Source of the DNA: Legionella santicrucis | GTDB taxonomy: Bacteria; Pseudomonadota; Gammaproteobacteria; Legionellales; Legionellaceae | Length of the DNA stretch: 64,000 nucleotides | Reading direction: 5' to 3' | Assembly: GCF_001468135.1 (NCBI RefSeq) | Contig: NZ_LNYU01000081.1 | Coordinates: forward strand, 1 to 64,000 | Notes under the pieces: generated by a model | The model's database searches: none | What the model was told of the DNA's origin: nothing | The model's input: only the letters and a program-made list of their open reading frames with translations | In this document: one piece after another, positions 38,301 through 45,746 of the stretch | Layout: each line of letters opens with the position of its first letter | How positions within the stretch are numbered: the stretch's first letter is position 1 | Made by a program: the position numbers and the translations under genes

Positions 38301-39499
38301 TAAAACGTAATCATATAACTCAAGATAGATCTTCAGATTTAGATTTGATGCTTGTTGACTCCAGAGATTCTTCACCTATAAATGGTTCCAAAAGATCAGA
38401 ATTGTATGTAGAAGAAATGGAATTAACCCAATCAGGAATGCATGCTCTTTTTACCCGCATGGGGTATCCAGAAATAATTAGTGGCTCTATCTATAATGGT
38501 AATCCAACACTTAATTTAGATGCACTGAATCGCCAAGGATTCATGCCTATATTAACTGATGTTGGTCAAAGAAATGTTTCTGGCCATTGGATTATGTTAA
38601 TGCACGGCCATGGTAATCGATACTTCATTTTTGATCCTTTAGGGCCGACATCAGGTAAAAATTATGTAGATTGTCTAGTAAACCAATTACCTAAGGGAGC
38701 CAAACTTTCTGTTATTCCGAATGCCGAAGGATTAAACAGAGGATTATGTGGGTATTGGGTTGCATCAACAGGTTTGAGGACTTATGCTGCATTAAAACAA
38801 ACTAACTCACCCAATTTAGAGAGAATGGGTCAAACGGTTACTGCGGAGATGCAGGCTGAGCTAGCCAATAATGGATTTATGAAAATTATCACTTGGTTGC
38901 AGTCTGTGGCTGAAAAATTTACAGGTACTCCAGCAGTAAATCCCATAGATGCGCGAGAATTAAGACAAACCAGCGAAGCAGAGCTACAGCGTCCTAAAAT
39001 TATAAGCCCTATTCCTATAAAACCGCTCTCTATGGGGCTGTTTGGCCAACTTTCTGCAAATAGCGAACAGAAAGAGGCTAAGCCTAAACGAAGACGAATT
39101 ATTGAATCAGATGAAGAGGAAATCGAGGAAGTTAAAAGTCCATCATCAGGTAAAGAAGGAGGAGAGTTAACAAGGGATATGTTGCCTGGTTTAAAACGCT
39201 GGCAACAAAAAATTGAAGAGATGGAGGAGCGTTATAAAGATCTTCCAGAGAATGAAGAAGATGATGAAGATTATGTTAATTCCTCTGAAGATTCAGAATA
39301 TTCCGATGAGGAAGAAAGTGTATCTGATGGGAACAGTATGGATATAGAAGATTCAGAGTCAGAAGAGATAGTCGAGGTACAAGCAAAAAATAAATCCTCT
39401 AAAAATGCACGTCTTCATGGTCATGGATTTTTCAAACCAGCCTCTATGGATATTGACACTAATCCTGAACAGAATCAGAAACGATTCCAATACAAATAA
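35366..39499 (+). CDS. Nuclear-type HtrA/DEG9-like serine protease fused to a C48-like cysteine-protease-like domain (1377 aa)
   Basis: Residues 1-430 are unrecognised. Two basic clusters resemble nuclear-localisation signals (SRKRKRDRD at 445-453; NRKRRRTEES at 490-499, with VRKRVKF at 509-515). An HtrA-type trypsin domain follows with the full triad: His570 (MTNAHVAEN), Asp602 (CDLALLEV) and Ser680 (NPGNSGGP). Next come a PDZ and a second degenerate PDZ-like region (PTYYINSGICFVPLT; LLKRNHITQDRSSDL), which closely recall plant DEG9. Residues 1025-1145 suggest a Ulp1/C48-like cysteine protease: His1074 (GHWIML), Asp1090 (FIFDPLG) and Cys1128 (GLCGYWV). A third basic cluster (KPKRRRI, about 1239-1245) and an acidic tail follow. 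It has an AAGGAG ribosome binding site and no signal peptide. I infer a Dot/Icm effector acting in the nucleus. Confidence 0.8.
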   Translation: MPKDRMDIDESSMEKDLKKEKKGQQDTGISPSHNSETDKNNKKFTANDFSHLTKNEHFRYAPNSKKIGHAVITKEDDQTVALQYELPSVNDEETPTVRPLVNIEAIEPFRGMHRFRAQTPDGHTPMYAKRFINGKVGENDDEEPIQIACFSPSPEEGKQPFWGSIKETPLFREDLPKSVKKDLKKDLAEMERVTKGGDVLTVEHDSVPQRDLIKTRTPDQNTVMGESARDAYEHFFDKMTDELHPEMKKRLQRAFKADIKDNFYKNSFRPEWLHLKGWSLMPMSMNPQTKDNLGSAPKWANTQMMILERIIKWFAINAPDSLLTIKPKFEMLLDSEVVKHIDFDVKIKIKERYVELMQSIDPFLAYPLFPKASDLAQGAGVTYNILNKIDPVSKQIVKGAKSKGDEHGSSKKGTSILTKTQVNKTDAIKTSVSHQEASLDEIPLSRKRKRDRDVEEDFERSAPKSKRVALENQVARSPHESTSDKPSSLNRKRRRTEESDEEEFFEPPVRKRVKFPTQNQHERSVVQIYSDFFVADYDNPWRGPESSACSGSGFIVQDPSGKKYVMTNAHVAENSTFLQVRLANNRIKKYEAKVKCVSYQCDLALLEVDDPEFAELIDPVEMGEMVSLRDRIMVVGFPMGGTEISLSKGIVSRIQVDSYSMSGQNLLQAQVDAAINPGNSGGPVFIGNKVVGVAFQGYGGHQGLNYIIPVPIMEHFLREAFNGKKYRGFPTLPIVTEQIENFHEREFYKMGKRSGIRILKVDNLSDAFNKLNPDDIILAIDGLPISNEGTVDIPEIGNCIDYFHVTQSKFIGDKVRLNILRKKVNEEAVEELEIDVVLDTILGDTEKVSVSEHDKMPTYYINSGICFVPLTRNYMEGNGCEFEEMHLVEENCSLPDAPKKNPTDQVIVINTILNCKETQGYEKHIRSIVKEINGKPINNIHDVIRAMEENKEKRHLISLASKSKIVIPNMPAEEHAKLLKRNHITQDRSSDLDLMLVDSRDSSPINGSKRSELYVEEMELTQSGMHALFTRMGYPEIISGSIYNGNPTLNLDALNRQGFMPILTDVGQRNVSGHWIMLMHGHGNRYFIFDPLGPTSGKNYVDCLVNQLPKGAKLSVIPNAEGLNRGLCGYWVASTGLRTYAALKQTNSPNLERMGQTVTAEMQAELANNGFMKIITWLQSVAEKFTGTPAVNPIDARELRQTSEAELQRPKIISPIPIKPLSMGLFGQLSANSEQKEAKPKRRRIIESDEEEIEEVKSPSSGKEGGELTRDMLPGLKRWQQKIEEMEERYKDLPENEEDDEDYVNSSEDSEYSDEEESVSDGNSMDIEDSESEEIVEVQAKNKSSKNARLHGHGFFKPASMDIDTNPEQNQKRFQYK

Positions 39500-39514
39500 T
39501 CCATTTCTTTATTG

Positions 39515-39544
39515 CGCTGGGTGAGTCAGGCCCAGCGTTTTTTT
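39515..39544 (+). terminator. Strong intrinsic terminator after the double-protease gene
   Basis: CGCTGGG (39515-39521) pairs perfectly with CCCAGCG (39531-39537), loop of nine bases, followed by seven T. It separates the double-protease gene from the HAD-like gene, so the latter needs its own promoter or read-through. Confidence 0.9.
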
Positions 39545-39567
39545 ATTGAATGATGTAGGGGATAACG

Positions 39568-40536
39568 ATGTTTCAAAAAATTATGGAAATAAAAAATTTT
39601 CGAGAAGCCTTAAAAGACATTCATTTTAATACTTGGTTAGTGTTAGATCTCGATAATACGGTCATGACTCCTAGAATTGCGTTTGGAGGAGATGCATGGT
39701 TTGAAGGCTTATTTTCTCATGTCTCGCAGAAAAAAATTGAAAAGGCTATTGCTCAGCCTTCACTGATGTCGGTTTATAATTCAGCACAACATTTTGTGCG
39801 CACTTCTGCAGTAGAACCAAAGATAGTGAATATCATTAGAGCGTTGCAAGATATTGGTATTCCCGTCATTGGATTAACTGCACGCGGGTATTCGATTCGA
39901 CATCAGACATTGAGGCAGCTCGCTGATATGGGTGTTGATTTTTCACGCAACAGTATTGTGCCTGATGATGACTTCTCGTGTGAGGGAGGTGTTATTTTTT
40001 GTGCAGGCGGTGATAAAGGAGAAAATTTAAATTCGTTTTTATCGCGATTAGGGCGTACTCCTCGCCATATTGTGATGCTTGATGATAAGAAAAAACACCT
40101 GGAACGAGTGATGATTGTTTTAAAACCGCTAGGAATTCATTTTAGTGGATTTCGTTATGGCTATCTTGATGAAGAAGTGCAACAGTTTAGTATGGAAACA
40201 GCGAACATTCAGTTGGCCCATTTATGGAAATGGTTATCAGCTACGGTACAGGAAGATGTAAAAAAATTAAAACTTATTTCTGAGGAGCTTATGGATACTC
40301 TAAGTCCATTGGTTTATTCAGAAAGTTTTTTTCATCCCGAACATCCCCTGCATCCCGTTTCATCACAAGCTCATGTGGATGAGCCTCCACAAGAAAAGCA
40401 CTCCAAATTATTGAAGCGCTCGCTAAGTGCTTCTTCATTTTTTTCTAAGGGAAATCAATCTGAACTATTATCTACACAAGGGATGAAAATCGAGAGAGAT
40501 GAATCAATCGATAAAAATCTAAACTTATTTACCTGA
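39568..40536 (+). CDS. DUF2608 HAD-like protein, candidate effector
   Basis: The 322-aa protein has HAD phosphatase motifs in order: WLVLDLDNTVM (Asp27, Asp29), VIGLTARG with the motif-II threonine, and IVMLDDKKKHL as motif IV. This matches the DUF2608 family found in Legionella and Coxiella. A Ser/Lys-rich C-terminal tail of about 70 residues (KLLKRSLSASSFFSKGNQ) extends beyond the HAD domain and could be a translocation signal. It starts 24 bp after the terminator of the preceding gene. The phosphatase substrate is unknown. Confidence 0.8.
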   Translation: MFQKIMEIKNFREALKDIHFNTWLVLDLDNTVMTPRIAFGGDAWFEGLFSHVSQKKIEKAIAQPSLMSVYNSAQHFVRTSAVEPKIVNIIRALQDIGIPVIGLTARGYSIRHQTLRQLADMGVDFSRNSIVPDDDFSCEGGVIFCAGGDKGENLNSFLSRLGRTPRHIVMLDDKKKHLERVMIVLKPLGIHFSGFRYGYLDEEVQQFSMETANIQLAHLWKWLSATVQEDVKKLKLISEELMDTLSPLVYSESFFHPEHPLHPVSSQAHVDEPPQEKHSKLLKRSLSASSFFSKGNQSELLSTQGMKIERDESIDKNLNLFT

Positions 40537-40693
40537 ACGAGTAGAATAATCATGTTGACTGGATGATATTCATACCATCCAATCAACTTTTTATTAATTG
40601 AAAATCAAATGCTTAATGATTTTATTTGATTTTTAATTTGGCATGTAGGATCAATAACATCTTTAATTTGGTGTGTAAATTGTTTGACTACAG

Positions 40694-40927
40694 TCAATTC
40701 TTTACTGCTAATTGGTCTGCCGGTGTCAAAAGCTTAGCTGCTTCCGAAACGATAGCTTGACGTGCTTTATGAAATTGCCTCTGGTCCCAGACATTTTCTT
40801 GCTGAAACACATGATTATTCAACGCTTCATTATAGGCCACTAGTCCAATTAATAGATGAGGAAATTGGGCGATACTCTCAAGCAAAAGTAGCCCTATCTT
40901 GATTTGTACCGCATTGTCCGCAAGTTT
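40694..40927 (-). pseudogene. Possible gene remnant
   Basis: An open minus-strand frame of about 77 codons ends at 40694 (product tail ARQAIVSEAAKLLTPADQL). It reads protein-like back to a stop at 40928-40930, but contains no ATG; only a TTG at 40885 could start it, and no ribosome binding site is visible. The amphipathic sequence LLLLESIAQFPHLLIGLVAY looks like real protein. I read it as the 3' remnant of a decayed gene, though it may be chance. The rest of the 463-base interval (40537-40999) shows nothing else. Confidence 0.3.
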
Positions 40928-40999
40928 TTATTTTCTTGACTTTAGGTATTTAATCTAGTTAATCTGTGGTTGATTTCTTATCATTTAAGAGTATCCATT

Positions 41000-42154
41000 A
41001 TGCTAAAGGACTGGCAATTAAAATTTCCATACAGTTTTGCACAATTTCCAAATCTTCTTACTGAATTAGATGCTGAACAACAAGAGACTCTATCTCAATT
41101 ATTGCATTTAATCGATCAAGCAGGTGTAGGATTGCTTGATGGCGATACCGTTTTTCATATACTAAACTATTCTTCTTATTTATCTGAATTAACCTATCTC
41201 ATTATTTTAATTAATGATCTTAAATGCTTGAATAAATCCATGCTGAATCATTTATTCACAAATCACTATCTACCAGACTTGCAAGAGAGTATTGATGTTC
41301 TTTCTAATCACACGATGCTCTCCTCTGATGTAGTAACATTTTTATTTTCCATCAAAAATCCGCAGGATTGTGTGGGTTTTATGATGCGCGCTCTCTCAAC
41401 AGGAGTAGAGTTAACCGTCATTCTGAATTACTTATCACAAAATGTCACACTGGAAGGGGTAAGTCGTGCGTTAACCCTTTTTGATCTTAGTAGTTATAGC
41501 TATAAGGCAGAACATTTTCCAAAATTTAGTGTCCTTGCTAAGGTCCTTGCAAATCCTTTATGCCAAACTATTTTTGATTCTCGGTGGCGTAGTTTTTCAG
41601 ATTACTCAGTGATTTCAGAGCCCTTAAATTCTACTGATGCGGATGAAATTATGAAACAACTTCTTGGTTTGGTTGATGAAGAAACTAAAATACGCACCTT
41701 TTTTGATTTTTTTGTATCATTTCGCCCTTTTCCACCAAGTCAAAGATACATTGTGGATGTAAATATTGGTGATAAGGTTACGGCAGCATTGACGAACTAT
41801 TGTAAATCAAAAATTGCAAGTGATGAAAATGCCTTACAGGTTCGAAAAATGATAGCAACCTTACGGAAGAAAGGTGGCAATAAGATTATTTTTGATACCA
41901 TCAAATATGAAGTAGCAAGTGATATAGAATCAGAAGATTTATGCTCTATGCGCAAATATGAGGACCTCATGGATGAGATTTGGTCGACACTTAATCAACC
42001 TCAACTTCACTTAGAGACTTTTGAGGATAAATTTTATAAGAATAGGGAGTACCCAAGTTTTTTTGCCCAAGCATTAAGATATCAAACGGGTACATTCTCC
42101 CATGATATGATGGATATCGAACAAAAAGATAAAAAGGGTGATTTTTCAATATAA
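41000..42154 (+). CDS. Hypothetical protein, candidate effector (384 aa)
   Basis: The family is not recognised. The ATG at 41000 (MLKDWQLKFPYSFAQFPNLL) is preferred over the frame from 40970. The protein is helical and leucine-rich, with repeated short helices in the first 220 residues (LLHLIDQAGVGLLDGDTVFHIL; LTYLIILINDLKCL). A charged C-terminal half ends in DMMDIEQKDKKGDFSI. It has no membrane segment or signal peptide. A palindromic repeat element lies just downstream. Helical-solenoid cytosolic proteins of this kind are common among Legionella effectors, but this is only suggestive. Confidence 0.6.
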   Translation: MLKDWQLKFPYSFAQFPNLLTELDAEQQETLSQLLHLIDQAGVGLLDGDTVFHILNYSSYLSELTYLIILINDLKCLNKSMLNHLFTNHYLPDLQESIDVLSNHTMLSSDVVTFLFSIKNPQDCVGFMMRALSTGVELTVILNYLSQNVTLEGVSRALTLFDLSSYSYKAEHFPKFSVLAKVLANPLCQTIFDSRWRSFSDYSVISEPLNSTDADEIMKQLLGLVDEETKIRTFFDFFVSFRPFPPSQRYIVDVNIGDKVTAALTNYCKSKIASDENALQVRKMIATLRKKGGNKIIFDTIKYEVASDIESEDLCSMRKYEDLMDEIWSTLNQPQLHLETFEDKFYKNREYPSFFAQALRYQTGTFSHDMMDIEQKDKKGDFSI

Positions 42155-42286
42155 TGTGTTAAAACTATGCTTCGATGTGCCCCTTTGGAGCATCGGTCTT
42201 GAAGAAACACGAAATGTTGTCTCGAAGCACAGATAAAATCTTTGAGACAGGGCATTTGCCTTGGGTATTGTGCTTTATCAATATGG

Positions 42287-42306
42287 GTCCTCGCTTGCGC
42301 GAGGAC
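42287..42306. repeat. REP-like palindromic unit
   Basis: GTCCTCGC (42287-42294) and GCGAGGAC (42299-42306) form a perfect 8-bp stem with a TTGC loop. Together with the surrounding TATGGGTCC and GACGACTAC, this resembles dispersed extragenic palindromes whose translation yields GPRLREDD-like peptides. There is no T-tract. The 67-codon frame running through it is an artefact. Confidence 0.6.
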
Positions 42307-42366
42307 GACTACAAGGCCCTTACGTCTATGGCCATATTTCTCTGGCGAGCGGTTCTAAGTCGCGAC

Positions 42367-42699
42367 TTACTTTTTTGATTTGCTAAAGAACTTGCGGATT
42401 TCATCCATGAAATCGTTATAATCTTGTTTTTTCTCCACTCTATTTTGCCATCGTTGGTTATTTCCTTCTGCAACTATTTTGGCGAGTTTAACCATTTGAT
42501 TATTTTGAGTATCCAAAATGTATTCTTTGATTTTTTCTTTTAATACCTCTTCCCATGCTTCGTCGGCAAGCTCTAAAAAATAGTTTGCCTTGATTTCTTC
42601 TCCATGATGATGATCACAATGATCATGATGATGGCATTCTTCATGTTTAAAATGACATGGACAAGAACATTTTTCATCAGCACATCCATAGCTTCCCAT
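42367..42699 (-). CDS. Small His/Cys-rich protein, possible metal binder (110 aa)
   Basis: The ATG at 42699 is six bases after AAGGAG, so the longer frame to 42720 is rejected. The first 35 residues are crowded with potential metal ligands: CADEKCSCPCHFKHEECHHH and further DHCDHHHGEE. The rest is a charged helical domain (ELADEAWEEVLKEKIKEYIL; KFFSKSKK at the end). No transmembrane segment is present. I infer zinc, nickel or copper binding by the N-terminus. It adjoins the DUF218 gene on the same strand, separated by about 130 bp. Confidence 0.75.
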   Translation of the reverse strand: MGSYGCADEKCSCPCHFKHEECHHHDHCDHHHGEEIKANYFLELADEAWEEVLKEKIKEYILDTQNNQMVKLAKIVAEGNNQRWQNRVEKKQDYNDFMDEIRKFFSKSKK

Positions 42700-42829
42700 A
42701 TTTTCTCCTTGATTTTTCAAAATTTTGTCTCTTGAGCTTATATAGAATTACAAAAAATTACCTATAAATCAATTCATGAAGTCCTTAAAGATTGCATGCA
42801 ATCGGTCTTTAAAAACTACTCACAGTAAT

Positions 42830-44164
42830 CTACTTGCACCTATATTCTAACTTACTCTCAATGTAGGGTAGATCATCAATAATATAATTCGAATGAAAAA
42901 ATGCGGAGTATTGTTTCGTAAGCATTTCTTGCTGATGCAATAATGACTGAGTGGATCTCTCATTATTTTTTAGCCTAAGTTTTTCTGGAAGGTACTCCAT
43001 ATGTTGGCGTTCTATTTGTGCGAATGCATTTAGAAAGTACTGTATGATTGATTTCATGTCTTTTTTAATAGAATTTATGAGCTGTTTGTCTTTCTTTTCC
43101 AAATAGCTCATTCCGCCTTTTTCTTCTTTTAGCACAGAAAATTTAATAATAGCCTCAATGATACTTTCTTCTCGTTTTATTGTATTTTTTGTTAAACATT
43201 TATAATATTTAAAAGTAATGGTCAATGCTTCTCTTAAATCATCTGGATCTGGTGCATTGGGTGACATAAAATCATTATTTAACATATAACTTACATAATT
43301 TATTGTTTCCCGTAATGCGGCAAATAAATTGATTCCTGCGTCTTCTTGATTATTTATATTGAAATAATCCCGAATAATTTTATTTCGATCCGGCAGTATA
43401 TAAACTTGATGAAGATTATATCCTTTTCCACCTTTCTTGGTCGTATCTCCAGATTGTTTTGAGACTGTGAACAGTTGTCTCATTCCACCTACAGGTGTTG
43501 GCACTAACCAAACATTCAAACCCTGTTCTTCTTTTTGAGTTTCCAGAGCAATTTGTCTCATTATTGGTTTCGTAAAATCAATATTAGCACCGGTGTTTTC
43601 GGCTTCTTTTTCTAAATAAATTGGATTTTTAAGTCCATTCTTGCCATAGAGCAATCTTTTTTTTAAATAATAATGCATGGCTTCTGCTTCTGTAGTGGCA
43701 AAAATAGGCCCTGCTGTTACACCATGCCCTCCCTTTCCTGAAATGACAATGGGTATTGCAGCAATTATTTCTTCAGCGTTTTCTATATTATTTTTTATGA
43801 GCTTTTTCTTTAAAAGAAATAGTGTATAAACTAAATCATCAAGTTGAGATAAATCATTATTTCCGGGAATAAAGATGACATCTGGAGTATTTTTTGGATA
43901 ATCATTAACAATGAAATCAATTGTATTTTCTATCACTAACTTTTTATAGTGATTCCCCTCTTCATTTTTAACCATTGCTAGAGATGGTGAAAGAAATTTT
44001 ATTAATGTACTGGCATCTTTTAGAAATTCCTCTTCATTTATTTTGTTATTGAGTAGCGTAATAAAGCTCATTGCTTCTGGATATTTCTTGATGGGATAAT
44101 ATTTATTAAAGTTTCGCCAATCACTTATTGATTTATTTTCTAAAGAACATTTTTTAAAAAACAT
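42830..44164 (-). CDS. DUF218/YdcF-like protein with long C-terminal extension (444 aa)
   Basis: Residues about 94-235 fit the DUF218 (YdcF/SanA/ElyC) fold. DVIFIPGNND is the first strand, IPIVISGKGG the next. TTEAEAMHYYLKK and PIYLEKEAENTGANI hold the conserved Glu and Asn-Thr, and LVPTPVGGMRQLFT matches the His/Met-Arg region. Bacterial YdcF-like proteins are usually about 250 aa and membrane-anchored. This one lacks membrane segments and has about 90 N-terminal and 200 C-terminal extra residues, mostly helical. It could be a cytosolic enzyme or an effector. An AAAGAG ribosome binding site precedes the start. Confidence 0.7.
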   Translation of the reverse strand: MFFKKCSLENKSISDWRNFNKYYPIKKYPEAMSFITLLNNKINEEEFLKDASTLIKFLSPSLAMVKNEEGNHYKKLVIENTIDFIVNDYPKNTPDVIFIPGNNDLSQLDDLVYTLFLLKKKLIKNNIENAEEIIAAIPIVISGKGGHGVTAGPIFATTEAEAMHYYLKKRLLYGKNGLKNPIYLEKEAENTGANIDFTKPIMRQIALETQKEEQGLNVWLVPTPVGGMRQLFTVSKQSGDTTKKGGKGYNLHQVYILPDRNKIIRDYFNINNQEDAGINLFAALRETINYVSYMLNNDFMSPNAPDPDDLREALTITFKYYKCLTKNTIKREESIIEAIIKFSVLKEEKGGMSYLEKKDKQLINSIKKDMKSIIQYFLNAFAQIERQHMEYLPEKLRLKNNERSTQSLLHQQEMLTKQYSAFFHSNYIIDDLPYIESKLEYRCK

Positions 44165-44265
44165 GACATCTCTTTATTTAGGTCTACCTGCAAATAACAT
44201 TCATTCGGGAATACGATTCTACATTAAAGGTGTTTCATTATAGAAGTGCTCATTGTAAAAGCAGG

Positions 44266-44559
44266 TTACTTCATCGAACCCTTCTTTTTTTGAAGCAAAT
44301 AAGCCTGTTTGTCCCAAGTTTGCGCTGTTTGTATTTTCTTTAATTGTCCATTCCTTGTTTTTTGTTCTGCAATAGCTTGTGTCCTAATCAACTTTATTTG
44401 TTCGTCAATCGAAGAAAGATTCTGTCTATAATCTTTGTTATTGTCCGTCATTGCGGCAACAAGTCTAGTTCGCAGATCATTTGCAATGAGTAATGTAAGT
44501 GTTTGTGAAGAAAGTAAGGTAGTTAGCGCATACAAGTGGCGTGGTCTATAATTAAACAT
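44266..44559 (-). CDS. Hypothetical protein, 97 aa
   Basis: A small basic protein (MFNYRPRHLYALTTLLSSQTL, then a helix rich in Lys and Gln, ending KKKGSMK). It is divergent from the YbaK-like gene with only 24 bases between start codons. The ribosome binding site is weak (AAGAAAG too far upstream). It reads like a helical protein with a coiled-coil second half, but no family is recognised. It may be real because the opposite strand has no competing gene. Confidence 0.5.
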   Translation of the reverse strand: MFNYRPRHLYALTTLLSSQTLTLLIANDLRTRLVAAMTDNNKDYRQNLSSIDEQIKLIRTQAIAEQKTRNGQLKKIQTAQTWDKQAYLLQKKKGSMK

Positions 44560-44583
44560 TATAAGCTTTCTTAGGAGTGCTTT

Positions 44584-45042
44584 ATGTTAAGCCCATCACT
44601 TAGAAAATATATAGATACTCATCATATTTCCTACAAAACCATCAGTCATCCTAGAGCTTATACGGCATTACAATGTGCCCAAGCAGCACATATTAAAGGA
44701 AACTATTTTGCTAAATCTTTGGTAGTCAAATTAGATGGAAAATTTGTACTTGTAGCAATTCCTGCCAACATGCGACTGGATTTAATGTCATTTAAAAATG
44801 AGACTCATGCAAAACAGGCAGAAATCGCTCATGAATTTGAGTTTCAAGATAAATTTAAAGACTGTGAAATTGGCGCAATTCCACTTTTTGGTGAACTTTA
44901 TGGTATGGACGTTTATCTTGCAGAAAGCCTGGCACATCAAGAGTGGTTGGCCTTTAATGCAGGAAATCATAATGAAGTGCTGCAAATGAAAAGCAAGGAC
45001 TTTTTAAACTTAGTGCATCCAAAAACGTTATCACAATGTTAA
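44584..45042 (+). CDS. YbaK/EbsC-family aminoacyl-tRNA deacylase-like protein
   Basis: This family hydrolyses mischarged aminoacyl-tRNA in trans, as ProX and YbaK do. The 152-aa protein shows HPRAYTALQCAQAAHIKG, the FAKSLVVKLDGKFVLVAIPA strand carrying the conserved lysine, and GAIPLFGELYGMDVYLAESL with the GxxxPxG-like loop. These positions match the YbaK fold. Its length is normal for a free-standing domain. The exact amino-acid specificity is not predictable. A clear terminator follows 26 bp after the stop. Confidence 0.88.
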   Translation: MLSPSLRKYIDTHHISYKTISHPRAYTALQCAQAAHIKGNYFAKSLVVKLDGKFVLVAIPANMRLDLMSFKNETHAKQAEIAHEFEFQDKFKDCEIGAIPLFGELYGMDVYLAESLAHQEWLAFNAGNHNEVLQMKSKDFLNLVHPKTLSQC

Positions 45043-45067
45043 AGAACTATTTGATTGAAACAAAGTT

Positions 45068-45101
45068 GAGCCTATAACCGTGGTTTAGGCTCATTTTTTT
45101 T
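45068..45101 (+). terminator. Intrinsic terminator after the YbaK-like gene
   Basis: GAGCCTA (45068-45074) pairs with TAGGCTC (45086-45092) and is followed by A and eight T (45094-45101). Confidence 0.9.
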
Positions 45102-45252
45102 GTTGATGCACTACGCAGCCCCAAGTCGGCTCTTGTTTTAGTTTCAGTTAAAACTTATCTTATAGCCCAGCGAGAGTGCTTTAAGCACTACGACTTGAAG
45201 TAAATGCTAACAAGAGAAACATTTTAATAAAAACTAAAGGGATCAAATCATT

Positions 45253-45606
45253 ATGTCTTGGAAACAAACAATTTCCCTCGATCAGCTGCAACAAAAAGGA
45301 CGTCACTGTGAAACCATTGATGGTCATAAAATTTTGTTAATTTGGCACAATGACACAGTACATGCTGTTGCTTCTCAATGCCCACATTTTAAATTACCTT
45401 TGACTAAGGGTGTGATTACTGATGAAAACACCATCGTTTGTCCTTTTCACAAAAGTGCCTTTGATCTTACAACGGGACAATCTGAATGCTGGTCACCCTG
45501 GCCACCTGTTCTTGGTACGGTACTCGGTAAGCTGAGTAAACCTAAGAATTTGAAAATATATCCTGTCCGTATTGATAATGATAAGATTATTGTTGATGTT
45601 GCTTAA
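45253..45606 (+). CDS. Rieske [2Fe-2S] domain ferredoxin-like protein
   Basis: The 117-aa protein is a single Rieske domain. Cluster ligands are Cys and His in QCPHFKLPL and, about 18 residues later, Cys and His in VCPFHKSAFD. It lacks the disulphide cysteines of bc1-type Rieske proteins, so it resembles the soluble ferredoxin component of dioxygenase or nitrite-reductase small-subunit type. The end (NLKIYPVRIDNDKIIVDVA) is the usual closing strand. No dioxygenase partner adjoins it. It lies 140 bp upstream of tryptophanase. Confidence 0.92.
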   Translation: MSWKQTISLDQLQQKGRHCETIDGHKILLIWHNDTVHAVASQCPHFKLPLTKGVITDENTIVCPFHKSAFDLTTGQSECWSPWPPVLGTVLGKLSKPKNLKIYPVRIDNDKIIVDVA

Positions 45607-45746
45607 TTAATTCATATTACCTCATATGAGCATGACTGACGAATAGATAAGCACTAAGAATGATCTTAAATGGCTTATTTTATAATGTTTCGTGTATTTG
45701 AGTTTAAAGCAATTGAATAACTGCATAGTACAGAAAAGGACTTCTT

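Noticed and set aside
42175..42378. 67-codon open frame after the 384-aa gene
   Set aside because: It runs through a palindromic repeat (giving the artefact peptide GPRLREDD) and has no ribosome binding site.
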